A DNA stretch of 28,125 nucleotides from a virus. The position numbers and the translations under genes are program-made. The notes under the pieces were generated by a model. That model had not been told where the DNA came from. It ran no database searches and saw only the letters and a list, made by a program, of their open reading frames with translations. The DNA lies in IMG/VR virus record IMGVR_UViG_3300030060_000067, positions 1 through 28,125 of that record; one strand, written 5' to 3'. Numbering within the stretch: the first letter of the stretch is position 1; each line of letters starts with the position of its first letter. Shown piece after piece: positions 4,987 to 13,104 of the stretch.

Positions 4987-6606
4987 ATGGTTTACTCTAA
5001 ATCTGCTGCAATGGCTGAAAAGTTCTATAGAACACATGAACAAGATAGAAATTATCATCTTGATCGTGCTAGAACTTGTGCCAGGTTAACAATGCCATAT
5101 TTAATACCTGAGTCAGCAGAACCTACATATAATTCTAAAGAAAATTATCCTGTTCCCTGGAACGGTATTGGGCCAAGAGGTGTTCTTAATCTTGCAAGTC
5201 GTATGCTGCTTGCTTTGTTACCTCCAACTCAACAGATGTTTAGGTTTTCATTAGATGAAGGAGAGTTAGCAAAACAAGGTGTTGGGCCTGATGAAAAATC
5301 TGCTACAGAAGAAGCATTAAGCAAAATAGAAAGAATGGTATTAAGGGAAATAGAAGCTAGTAATGACAGAGTTGTTTTTCATGAAGCCTTATTGCATTTA
5401 ATTGTTAGTGGTAATGCAATGCTTTATGTAGCAAGTGAAGGTTTGCGTGTATTTCATTTAAATAGATTTGTAATAACAAGAGATCCAATGGGTAATCCTA
5501 TGGAATCTGTTATTTGCGAAGAACTTGCTTATGAAGTTTTGCCTGCTGTCATTAAAGATATGTTAATGGAAGAAGACGAAGAATTAGCGGGTGTAGAAGA
5601 AGATGACTATAACAATCAGCCAGATAGTGAAAAGAAATGTCGGTTATATACGCATATAGAGTGGAGAGATGGTCAAGTTTACTGGCATCAAGAAGTAAAA
5701 AATAAGATTGTACCAGGAACAGAAGGCAAAGCACCAAAAGATAGATCACCCTGGTTGCCATTACGCATGACCAGAGTAGATGGACAAGCATACGGTGTGT
5801 CTTATGTGGAAAGTGCAGCTTTAGCAGATTTACAAACGGTTGAAGCATTATGCCAGGCAATAGCAGAAGGTGCATTAGCGTCATCTAAAGTTTTATTTCT
5901 TACAAAACCTTCAGGAGTTACAAAGGCAGCAGATTTAGCAAGAGCAGCTAACGGATCTTTTGTAACTGGAGATCCAAATGACGTTTTAGCATTGCAAGTA
6001 CAAAAAAGCCAAGACATGTCAGTTGCAATGCAAGCCAAACAGCAGATAGAAATGCGTTTATCTCAAGCTTTTATGTTAGCTGACATGAGAGATGCAGAAA
6101 GAGTTACAGCAGAAGAAGTCAGGTTGCAAGCCTTGCAGATAGAAAATAGTTTAGGTTCTATTTATTCAATTTTAAGTACAGAATTTCAAATACCATACGT
6201 TGCTCGTAAGTTAGATATTTTAACTAGAGAAGGCAAAGTGCCAAAATTACCATCTGATTTAGTACAACCAGTAATAACTGTTGGTTTATCAGCCGTAGGT
6301 AGAGGTAATGATTTAGAACAGTTAGTCAGGTTTGTGCAAACACTTGGACAAACAATGGGGCCAGAATCTTTAGCAACTTATGTTAAGCCATCTGAATTAA
6401 TTAAGCGTTTAGCTTATTCAATGGGTATTGACATAGTGGGATTAGTTAAATCTGAGCAAGAGTTGATGCAAGAGATGCAACAACAACAACAACTAGCTCT
6501 TGCACAACAAGCTATGCAATCAGGCATGGCTGACCCACAAAAACTTGCTAATGCGGCAAAAATGACGCAAGAAATGCAAGCTCCAACAGAAACACCTACT
6601 GAATAA
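4987..6606 (+). CDS. Portal (head-tail connector) protein, T7 gp8-like
   Basis: This forms the dodecameric ring at one capsid vertex that nucleates assembly, docks the terminase and later carries the tail. The 539-aa length is nearly that of T7 gp8 (536). The N-terminus (MAEKFYRTHEQDRNYHLDRA, then TMPYLIPE) and the segment NLASRMLLALLPPTQQMFRF are typical of T7-type connectors. The C-terminus is a Gln-rich helix (MQEMQQQQQLALAQQAMQSG), the usual tunnel or barrel region. The gene begins two bases after the preceding stop, without a good ribosome site, so coupling is likely. It is followed after two bases by the scaffold gene. Confidence 0.93.
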   Translation: MVYSKSAAMAEKFYRTHEQDRNYHLDRARTCARLTMPYLIPESAEPTYNSKENYPVPWNGIGPRGVLNLASRMLLALLPPTQQMFRFSLDEGELAKQGVGPDEKSATEEALSKIERMVLREIEASNDRVVFHEALLHLIVSGNAMLYVASEGLRVFHLNRFVITRDPMGNPMESVICEELAYEVLPAVIKDMLMEEDEELAGVEEDDYNNQPDSEKKCRLYTHIEWRDGQVYWHQEVKNKIVPGTEGKAPKDRSPWLPLRMTRVDGQAYGVSYVESAALADLQTVEALCQAIAEGALASSKVLFLTKPSGVTKAADLARAANGSFVTGDPNDVLALQVQKSQDMSVAMQAKQQIEMRLSQAFMLADMRDAERVTAEEVRLQALQIENSLGSIYSILSTEFQIPYVARKLDILTREGKVPKLPSDLVQPVITVGLSAVGRGNDLEQLVRFVQTLGQTMGPESLATYVKPSELIKRLAYSMGIDIVGLVKSEQELMQEMQQQQQLALAQQAMQSGMADPQKLANAAKMTQEMQAPTETPTE

Positions 6607-6608
6607 CC

Positions 6609-7451
6609 ATGACCGAAACTCCAAACAGCCCACAAATTTCTACACCTGAACAATTAGAAGGTATTGTCGCACCAGGGCAAGAAAATTTATTAGAAGAATT
6701 TGTGCAAGAACAAGAAGCTGCACAATCTAATGACAAAATTTTAGGAAAATTCAATTCTCAAGAAGATTTAGCAAAGGCTTATACAGAATTAGAAAAACGT
6801 GTTGGGCAACAACAAGAAAAAACAGAAGTAGAACCACCATCTAAGCAACCTGATGAAAACTACACAACAGAAGCAGCTTCTGAACTATACGGAAAAGAAT
6901 ATGTAGAGGCTTTAGCAGAAAAAGGATTAGATATGGCTGACGTTATGAAGAGAGCTGATAGCGGAGAAGATATTAGCGAAAGTTATGAAACTATAGCTGA
7001 AGTTTTTAATGTACCTAAAGCAGTAGTAGAAAATTATGTTAATGCTGCACAGCAATCGCAAGCAACTGTTGCTCCTTTAACACCTGAAGATGGAGTGGAA
7101 GTAAGAAATGCTATAGGCGGTGATGAAGCATTTAAAGAAGTTACACAATGGGTTGAAAAAAATGTAGATAAAGAAACATTAAATCAATACAATCAGATAG
7201 CAGATACAAATAAAGAAGCTGCTACATGGGCATTGAAATATTTTCAGTCACAAATGAAGTCTCCTGGGTCAGTTGTAGAACCAAAACTCTACGGTGGTGG
7301 AAATGTACCAGCGGAAAATAAATACGAAAGTAAACAACAAGTGTTAGATGCAATGAATAAAACAAATAGTAAAGGACAAAGATTATATGATGTTGATGAA
7401 GCTTATAGAGATAAAGTTGCAAAAATACTACTCAATTCTGACGTTTTTTAG
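6609..7451 (+). CDS. Capsid assembly scaffold protein, T7 gp9-like
   Basis: The 280-aa acidic, highly charged protein lies between portal and major capsid genes, the classic scaffold position (T7 gp9 is 307 aa). It has an acidic disordered N-terminus and an early conserved-looking motif ILGKFNSQEDLAKAYTELEK (about residues 44-63) common in podophage scaffolds. A helical centre and a C-terminal basic helix (VDEAYRDKVAKILL) follow; in T7-like phages the end of the scaffold binds the capsid protein. The stop is TAG at 7449-7451. The same frame meets a second TAG at 7467 and then runs open for 25 coding-like codons. Confidence 0.88.
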   Translation: MTETPNSPQISTPEQLEGIVAPGQENLLEEFVQEQEAAQSNDKILGKFNSQEDLAKAYTELEKRVGQQQEKTEVEPPSKQPDENYTTEAASELYGKEYVEALAEKGLDMADVMKRADSGEDISESYETIAEVFNVPKAVVENYVNAAQQSQATVAPLTPEDGVEVRNAIGGDEAFKEVTQWVEKNVDKETLNQYNQIADTNKEAATWALKYFQSQMKSPGSVVEPKLYGGGNVPAENKYESKQQVLDAMNKTNSKGQRLYDVDEAYRDKVAKILLNSDVF

Positions 7452-7565
7452 TATATTAAAAACAGTTAGCATTTCAAGCACCAGGCCCGCTTAGGTGGAC
7501 AACCTGTGGATGTTATTGAATTAGGCGAACTAAAAAGTATTTTGTAAATTTAATTTTTTATCCAC
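7452..7565 (+). promoter_or_regulatory. Leader of the major capsid gene
   Basis: This 114-nt spacer holds a small hairpin, AGGT-GGACA-ACCT (7493-7506), and TGTAAA (7543-7548) 17 bases before the capsid ATG. In the scaffold frame, after TAG 7449 and TAG 7467, bases 7470-7544 read 25 protein-like codons (QARLGGQPVDVIELGELKSI) to a TAA, with no ATG. It may be the decayed end of a longer scaffold, a regulatory leader, or both. No ribosome site is obvious before 7566. Confidence 0.4.
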
Positions 7566-8591
7566 ATGGCTGTAACTTTAAGCCGTCTGGGTCAGATTAA
7601 GGGTTCTGCTGCCACCTGGCAAGCTGGAGCTACTGGTCTTGATACAGATAGAGCCTTAATGCTCAAACTCGGTTCTGCCGAGGTTCTCGATGCTTTTGAA
7701 AGAGCTTGCGTTTTTAAAGGCAAAACTAGAGAAAGAAACATAAGAGGAGGCAAATCCGTAGCCTTTCCAATTACAGGCAAGCTAAGTGCTTCCTACCATC
7801 AACCAGGCACTGTTATTAGCGGTGACGGCAACGATCCTTCAGATTTAAATGAGCGTATCATTAATCTTGACGCATTAATGGTTGCAGACGTTGCGATCCT
7901 GGAAGTTGATGAATTAATGTCTTACTTTGACGTTAGACAAATTTATACAACCGAATTGGGAAGGGCTTTAGCCGTAGAGTATGACAAGCGTGTTGCAAGA
8001 ATGATTTTTGCTGCTGCTTCTAATTCTACTGAGCCACTTAACAAATCATCTAATGCTGGTAGAACTGGTCAAGGCATAACACTTGGCACAGATTACACAG
8101 CTTCTGGCGCAACTCGTCAGGCTAAAGGTGATGCTCTTGTTAACGCTATTTTTGATGCAAGAGTTGGTTTTGAATCTAAGGACGTAAGCATTACAGATAT
8201 GTGTGCTGTATTTGGCCCAGAAGATTATTACTTAATTACACAATCATCAAGAGCTATCAATGCTGACTTTGGTGGTAGTGGAACTATTGCTGATGGTCGT
8301 ACCTTGCAAGTTGCTGGTATTCCAATCTTGATGTCTAATCACGTTACACAAGCAAACTATTCATTAGTAGCTGGTGATCATAACTCTGATTACGCACAAA
8401 ACCTAAGTAAATGCAAAGGTCTTATCTTTAACAAAGAAGCTGTAGGAGTTGTATCACTACTATCTCCACAACTACAAATGACAGGTGAAGAATTTAGAGT
8501 ACAGCACCAAGCTGATTTAATGGTTGCTCGTCAAGCATTAGGCATGGGTGTTCTAAGAGCTGAATCTGCATGTAAAGTTGTAATCCCATAA
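7566..8591 (+). CDS. Major capsid protein, T7 gp10A-like
   Basis: The 341-aa protein (T7 gp10A is 345) would form the icosahedral shell in an HK97-type fold. Recognisable features are the N-terminal helix-rich arm, the segment FKGKTRERNIRGGKSVAFPITG (split here across residues about 49-70), the DELMSYFDVR region and the closing VVIP. Its codon use is less AT-biased than its neighbours, as expected of a highly expressed gene. I found no slippery site or open frame after the stop that would give a T7-style 10B extension; instead a perfect hairpin begins at the stop codon. It stands alone, with a leader before it and a terminator after it. Confidence 0.95.
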   Translation: MAVTLSRLGQIKGSAATWQAGATGLDTDRALMLKLGSAEVLDAFERACVFKGKTRERNIRGGKSVAFPITGKLSASYHQPGTVISGDGNDPSDLNERIINLDALMVADVAILEVDELMSYFDVRQIYTTELGRALAVEYDKRVARMIFAAASNSTEPLNKSSNAGRTGQGITLGTDYTASGATRQAKGDALVNAIFDARVGFESKDVSITDMCAVFGPEDYYLITQSSRAINADFGGSGTIADGRTLQVAGIPILMSNHVTQANYSLVAGDHNSDYAQNLSKCKGLIFNKEAVGVVSLLSPQLQMTGEEFRVQHQADLMVARQALGMGVLRAESACKVVIP

Positions 8592-8611
8592 ATTTGATTT
8601 AATATCAAATT
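8591..8611 (+). other. Perfect 8-bp hairpin at the capsid stop codon
   Basis: AATTTGAT (8591-8598) pairs with ATCAAATT (8604-8611) around TTAAT. The first base is the last base of the capsid TAA. Lying just upstream of a strong terminator, it could protect the capsid mRNA from 3-prime decay. Confidence 0.55.
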
Positions 8612-8625
8612 GCATACTTTGGTCT

Positions 8626-8653
8626 AAAAAGAGTCATTTACTGGCTCTTTTTT
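8626..8653 (+). terminator. Intrinsic terminator after major capsid gene
   Basis: AAAAAGAGTCA (8626-8636) pairs with TGGCTCTTTTT (8642-8652), an 11-bp stem with one G-T pair and a 5-nt loop (TTTAC), ending in a T-run. This is the clearest terminator in the window. T7 also has its main terminator directly after gene 10. Confidence 0.88.
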
Positions 8654-8654
8654 C

Positions 8655-8694
8655 TTATTCTTGTAGAATATACTCAACACATGTGTAAATAATC
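8655..8694 (+). promoter_or_regulatory. Possible promoter/operator before tail tubular A gene
   Basis: Immediately after the terminator, TATACT (8669-8674) is a good -10-like hexamer, followed by a perfect 10-bp palindrome ACACATGTGT (8677-8686) and TGTAAAT (8684-8690), five bases before the ATG. No good -35 is seen at the right distance. The position makes a new transcript start likely. Confidence 0.35.
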
Positions 8695-9357
8695 ATGGGC
8701 ATTAGAAACCAATCGGTTACACAGGGTCGTACTACGTTATTAGACGCAGTAAATGTCTTACTGGAAAATATTGGAGAGCAGCCTATAAATAGTTTAGAAA
8801 CAGAACAAATAGATGATTCAAAGCAAGCAGAAAGAACAATATTAGAATTTCACAAAGAAGGACAAACAAAAGGTTGGAGTTGGAATACAGAATTTCAATA
8901 TCCTTTTCAAAAAGATTCAAATACTGGAGAAATTATAGTACCAGCTAATATATTGCAATTTGCATTAGATCCATATTTATATGCTGGCCGCTATCAATTA
9001 CGAGGTCAAAAAATATATGACTTGCAAGAAAGAAGATATACGATGGAAACTACTGTTAATGAAATAAAAGCTGATGTTATATGGTTATTAGCTTGGGATG
9101 ATGTGCCAGAAGCTTATAACAGATGGGTAACAATTAGAGCTGCAAGAGTATTTTCTGATCGTGTATTAGGATCTGATGCTTTATTCAAATACACATCTAA
9201 AGATGAACTTGACGCAAAGATAGTTTTAGAACGTATGGAGCAGCAGCAAGAAGTTCCAAATATTTTAACTGGTGGTCGTAATTATTTGCCATTTCCTACT
9301 TATGACCCAGCTATGGGCTTGGCAACAAGAAGAATAGGTACAGCGTATAGGTTATGA
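8695..9357 (+). CDS. Tail tubular protein A (T7 gp11-like gatekeeper)
   Basis: The 220-aa protein (T7 gp11 is 196) would form the ring joining the portal to the tail nozzle. Typical family features are the N-terminal segment TTLLDAVNVLLENIGEQPINSL, an aromatic WSWNTEF stretch near residue 61, and the later helix RWVTIRAARVFSDRVLGSD. It opens the second structural transcription unit, after the terminator at 8626-8653. Its TGA overlaps the next ATG (ATGA at 9354-9357), so it is translationally coupled to tail tubular protein B. Confidence 0.93.
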   Translation: MGIRNQSVTQGRTTLLDAVNVLLENIGEQPINSLETEQIDDSKQAERTILEFHKEGQTKGWSWNTEFQYPFQKDSNTGEIIVPANILQFALDPYLYAGRYQLRGQKIYDLQERRYTMETTVNEIKADVIWLLAWDDVPEAYNRWVTIRAARVFSDRVLGSDALFKYTSKDELDAKIVLERMEQQQEVPNILTGGRNYLPFPTYDPAMGLATRRIGTAYRL

Positions 9358-11882
9358 GTTCTTTAACAAGTTATTCAATACCAAATTTAGCTCAAGGCAT
9401 TAGTCAACAACCTGATGCTCAACGTGATCCATCACAGGCAGAAATACAAATCAATGGAATGTCTTCTATTGTAGAAGGCTTAAGAAAAAGAGATTGCAGC
9501 GAAACAATAGGTTTAGTTTCTAATAGTAGTTTTGGTGATTGTTTTATTCATAGTATTTTAAGAGATAAAGTAGAAGAATTTTTAGCAGTCATAACATCTA
9601 GTACTATCAAAGTTTATGACTTAGAAGGTAATCAAAAAACTGTAAATCCAGCAAGCAATGCTTATAATTATTTATCAACAATAACTGATGCAAAAACTCA
9701 GTTAAGAGCTGTTACTATTGCAGATTTTACGTTTATAACTAATACCCTTACAATACCAGCGATGACAAATGACGTTGCACCAGTTGTTGCAAGGTCAACT
9801 ACACATGAAGCATTAATTTGGGTAAGAGCTGCTACTTACGGACAAACATATAGAGTAAACGTAAACGGAACAGAAGTAACGGTGCAGACTGCGGTTGCAC
9901 CAGTTGTTGCAAGTGGAAGTACTGTAACAGAAAATAGAATTAGTTCTGAAGATATTGCCACTAATATTATTAATGGTTTTTCATCTTTGTCGGGTGTTAA
10001 CTTCTCCAGAAGTGGTGCTGTTATACATGTCACATCTAATAATCCAATAACAATATCTGTATCTGATGCCAGATCAAATGCTGATATAACTGCAATATTC
10101 AATAAGGTTCAAGCTTTTACGGAGCTGCCAACTATAGCTCCAGAAAATTACCAGGTAACTATAGAAGGTGATCCAACAAATAGTTTTGATGATTTCCATG
10201 TTTCTTTTGCACCAAAAAGCGGAACATTTGGTGAAGGTACTTGGAGTGAAACAGTTAAGCCTGGAGATAAGTACAAAATAAATAGAGATACTATGCCACA
10301 TCTGTTAGTGGCATTGCCAGATGGTACATTTTTCTTTGGCCCTGCAAATGGATCTACACAATCAGGAACAATAAATGGTGTTGCTTGGGAGGTAAAGATT
10401 CCAAGCTGGGGTGAACGTATTGCTGGGGATACAACAACAGCTCCAGATCCAAGTTTTATTGGTAATCCTATTAATGACATATTTATCTATAAAAATAGAC
10501 TAGGATTTCTTGCAGATGAAAATGTAATACTTTCCAGGGTTAGATCATTATTTAGTTTCTTTCCAGAAACAGTTACTACTGTTTTAGATAGTGACCCTAT
10601 AGATGTTGTTGCTAGTAATAACAGAGTAAGTATTCTTAAATATGCAATACCCTACCAAGATGAATTAATTTTATTTAGTTCGCAATATCAATTTAGATTT
10701 AATGCAGCAGAAACAATATTAACTCCAGCAACTGCACAAATTACAGTTTTAACGCAGTTTGAAATAGATACAAATGTTAGACCACAACTAGCGGGTGGAG
10801 GTATTATATTTTGCCAGGCAAACGGTGATTTTTCACAATTTAGAGAGTTTAGTGTTCGGGGTGCTGGTACTGCTTTAACTGCTGATGCACAAGATTTAAC
10901 AGGTTATGTATCTGCTTATGTGCCAAGTAGTGTTTTTAAAATTACTGTCAATGATACAAGTAATGCTTTATTTGCACTTAGCCATAAAACAGGATTTACA
11001 AATAGAATTTACGTTTACAAGTATTTTTTAAGAAGTGGCAGTGGAGGTGTAGAAAGAGCACAGTCAAGTTGGAGTCATTGGACTTTTGCTGGAGCAGATG
11101 AAATATTGCAAGTGCTTTGTATTAGAGAAACTTTGTTTTGTTTAATGAGATACGGCACAAAAGTATTTTTAGAAAAGATACCAGTACAAGATCGTAGTCC
11201 AGAACCTCCTTCTGGTAGCCCCTATCCATTGTTGCTAGATAGAAGAGTTTCTACAACAACTGATACCCCATCAGCCATGAGGGTGGCTTCTGGAACTTAT
11301 AACGCTACTGCAAACACAACTACCTGGACATTGCCTTTTACTGCTGCTGCCACTACTCAGGCATGGTCAGGATTTCATACTACATTTAATGGCGGTGTTT
11401 TACTGTCAACAATAACTTCTGGCACTTCTATTACTGCCTCTGGAAATTGGGCTAATGCTCCAGTATTTTTTGGCGAGCAATATGAATTTAGATACAGGTT
11501 TACAAAATTCAAATTATATAAAGAAATTGGAGGAGGTAAAGCTGCTGCAAACGTAGAAAGAACACAAGTAAGACATGCAAAACTTAGATACCACGAAACT
11601 GCATATTTTGATATTGAAGTTACAGCAGAAAGAAGAAATACATCTATTTATAAGTTTGACGGAACAGTATTAGGTAGTCGTATATCTTTAATAGGTTCTG
11701 CATTGCCTAATGGCTATAACCCAGATGACAACAGGTTTAAAGAGGGTGTATTTACTATTCCAATAATGTCCAGGGGAGAAAGATGTGTAGTAGAAATTAA
11801 AAATGACACACCGCATCCATGCAAGTTTTCTACTTGTGAATGGACTGCCTTAATTACAGGTAAAGCGAGGTCATTACGATGA
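9354..11882 (+). CDS. Tail tubular protein B (T7 gp12-like nozzle)
   Basis: The 842-aa protein (T7 gp12 is 794) would form the hexameric tail nozzle through which DNA leaves. The N-terminus SYSIPNLAQGISQQPDAQR, then QINGMSSIVEGLRKR, is diagnostic of the family. The central segment with FIGNPINDIFIYKNRLGFL and SRVRSLFSFFP is also typical, followed by a beta-rich C-terminal half. It is coupled at both ends by ATGA overlaps (9354, 11879). The extra length compared with T7 lies mainly in the Thr/Ser/Asn-rich stretch around residues 165-260, which could be an added surface domain. Confidence 0.93.
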   Translation: MSSLTSYSIPNLAQGISQQPDAQRDPSQAEIQINGMSSIVEGLRKRDCSETIGLVSNSSFGDCFIHSILRDKVEEFLAVITSSTIKVYDLEGNQKTVNPASNAYNYLSTITDAKTQLRAVTIADFTFITNTLTIPAMTNDVAPVVARSTTHEALIWVRAATYGQTYRVNVNGTEVTVQTAVAPVVASGSTVTENRISSEDIATNIINGFSSLSGVNFSRSGAVIHVTSNNPITISVSDARSNADITAIFNKVQAFTELPTIAPENYQVTIEGDPTNSFDDFHVSFAPKSGTFGEGTWSETVKPGDKYKINRDTMPHLLVALPDGTFFFGPANGSTQSGTINGVAWEVKIPSWGERIAGDTTTAPDPSFIGNPINDIFIYKNRLGFLADENVILSRVRSLFSFFPETVTTVLDSDPIDVVASNNRVSILKYAIPYQDELILFSSQYQFRFNAAETILTPATAQITVLTQFEIDTNVRPQLAGGGIIFCQANGDFSQFREFSVRGAGTALTADAQDLTGYVSAYVPSSVFKITVNDTSNALFALSHKTGFTNRIYVYKYFLRSGSGGVERAQSSWSHWTFAGADEILQVLCIRETLFCLMRYGTKVFLEKIPVQDRSPEPPSGSPYPLLLDRRVSTTTDTPSAMRVASGTYNATANTTTWTLPFTAAATTQAWSGFHTTFNGGVLLSTITSGTSITASGNWANAPVFFGEQYEFRYRFTKFKLYKEIGGGKAAANVERTQVRHAKLRYHETAYFDIEVTAERRNTSIYKFDGTVLGSRISLIGSALPNGYNPDDNRFKEGVFTIPIMSRGERCVVEIKNDTPHPCKFSTCEWTALITGKARSLR

Positions 11883-12325
11883 AATTAATTGAACCTACTA
11901 CAGAATTTATAAAAGAGGTTGGCTTTGAGATGAGAGAAGCTGATGAGTTAGAAGTACGTCTTAGTCATGACTTAGATCCTTTAACTGCTGTTATAGAAAG
12001 TGCAAAAAATTCTAATATTTGCAAAGTTATAGAAGGAGATAATGGAAACCCTGTTGGATTAACTGGTGTTACAAATCAATCAATATGGTTATTAGGCACA
12101 GATGAATTAACAGCTACAAAAAATCATAGAAAAACTTTATGTATTGATGGTATTAAATGGGTTCAATATTGTCTTGATAAAACAAAAAAACCTATAGGAA
12201 ATTGGGTATATCACGAAAATAAGTCATCAATTAAATGGTTAAAATATCTTGGCTTTACGGTTGAAACCCCTAGACCGTATGGCCTTTCTAGGGCTTTGTT
12301 TTGTCAATTTTGGAGGACTAACTAA
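11879..12325 (+). CDS. T7 gp13-like internal virion protein with GNAT-like core
   Basis: The 148-aa protein (T7 gp13 is 138) sits between gp12-like and gp14-like genes as in T7. The segment NWVYHENKSSIKWLKYLGF (residues 108-126) matches the T7 gp13 NYVWVGN--HIRFLKTIG pattern, and both resemble the last strand-helix of GNAT N-acetyltransferases. The usual acetyl-CoA loop (R/Q-x-x-G-x-G/A) is not evident; the corresponding area reads ATKNHRKTLCID. A catalytically inactive, structural GNAT fold is therefore likely. In T7, gp13 is needed for proper virion morphogenesis. ATGA and TAATG junctions couple it to both neighbours. Confidence 0.8.
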   Translation: MKLIEPTTEFIKEVGFEMREADELEVRLSHDLDPLTAVIESAKNSNICKVIEGDNGNPVGLTGVTNQSIWLLGTDELTATKNHRKTLCIDGIKWVQYCLDKTKKPIGNWVYHENKSSIKWLKYLGFTVETPRPYGLSRALFCQFWRTN

Positions 12326-13104
12326 TGATTGCACCAGCGGTAGGTTTTGGTATTGTTTCTGGTGGTCTTAACTTTTTAAGTGGGATAGCAAACTACCAGG
12401 CACAAAAACAAGATTATGTTAATAAATTAGCTTATAAAAAAGCATCTGATGAATTTGCTACCTGGTCTGCCAGGCAGCAAGCATCTCAGGCAGATTTGAA
12501 TAATCAATATAGGTTTTGGGGAGAAAAAATAAATTACGGTCAAAGTCTTGCATATACAAATTCTCTTAGAAATTATGAATTAAGCAAAGCAATAGTTAGT
12601 GCAGAAGAAGTTGCAAGAGCAAGGGCATCTGCTGGTGCAGATTACATAAGTACAAGCGAAGCGTTTGCTCAAGGGTTTCAACAAGAAGCAATGTCTGATG
12701 CCGTAGCTTTATATCAATACAATGTGCAAGCATTAAAAGCTAGAAGTACTATTGCAGCGGGTGCTACGGAAGGGCCATCTGTTGATAGGTTAATGAATGA
12801 TTACGCAAGGCAAGTAGGAGATTTTACAACTTTAAAACGTATAAATGATGGATTTAAAGAAAGTCAATACAACAGGCAACAAGCTGGTGCTGTTTCTCAA
12901 TATCTAAATCAATACAATAGTCAGCAGTTTTATCAACAGCAAGAATATCTTGATCCTATTCCACCATTTGCTCCATTACCTACATTGATCGGCCCTGCTG
13001 GGCCATCAATGGTTGGCAGCGGGCCAAGTTCAGGGGCAGCATTACTTGGTTCTGTTGCTGGTGGTTTATCTGCTGGACTATCTACTTATGGAGCATTGAA
13101 ATAA
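12325..13104 (+). CDS. Internal virion protein B (T7 gp14-like)
   Basis: The 259-aa protein (T7 gp14 is 196) has a hydrophobic N-terminal segment (APAVGFGIVSGGLNFLSGIANY), then long Gln/Ala-rich helices typical of this family (QAQKQDYVNKLAYKKASDEF, then ARARASAGADYISTSEAFAQ), the tract AAGATEGPSVDRLMNDYARQ, and a Gly/Ser/Pro-rich end. In T7, gp14 is ejected first and forms the outer-membrane channel. It starts by TAATG overlap with the gp13-like gene and ends by TAATG with the gp15-like gene. The Gln-rich tail (about residues 180-208) is longer than in T7. Confidence 0.85.
   Translation: MIAPAVGFGIVSGGLNFLSGIANYQAQKQDYVNKLAYKKASDEFATWSARQQASQADLNNQYRFWGEKINYGQSLAYTNSLRNYELSKAIVSAEEVARARASAGADYISTSEAFAQGFQQEAMSDAVALYQYNVQALKARSTIAAGATEGPSVDRLMNDYARQVGDFTTLKRINDGFKESQYNRQQAGAVSQYLNQYNSQQFYQQQEYLDPIPPFAPLPTLIGPAGPSMVGSGPSSGAALLGSVAGGLSAGLSTYGALK

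Noticed and set aside
8560-8660. Programmed frameshift giving a longer capsid form as in T7 10B
   Set aside because: No slippery run lies near the stop, and a hairpin and terminator occupy the DNA directly downstream.
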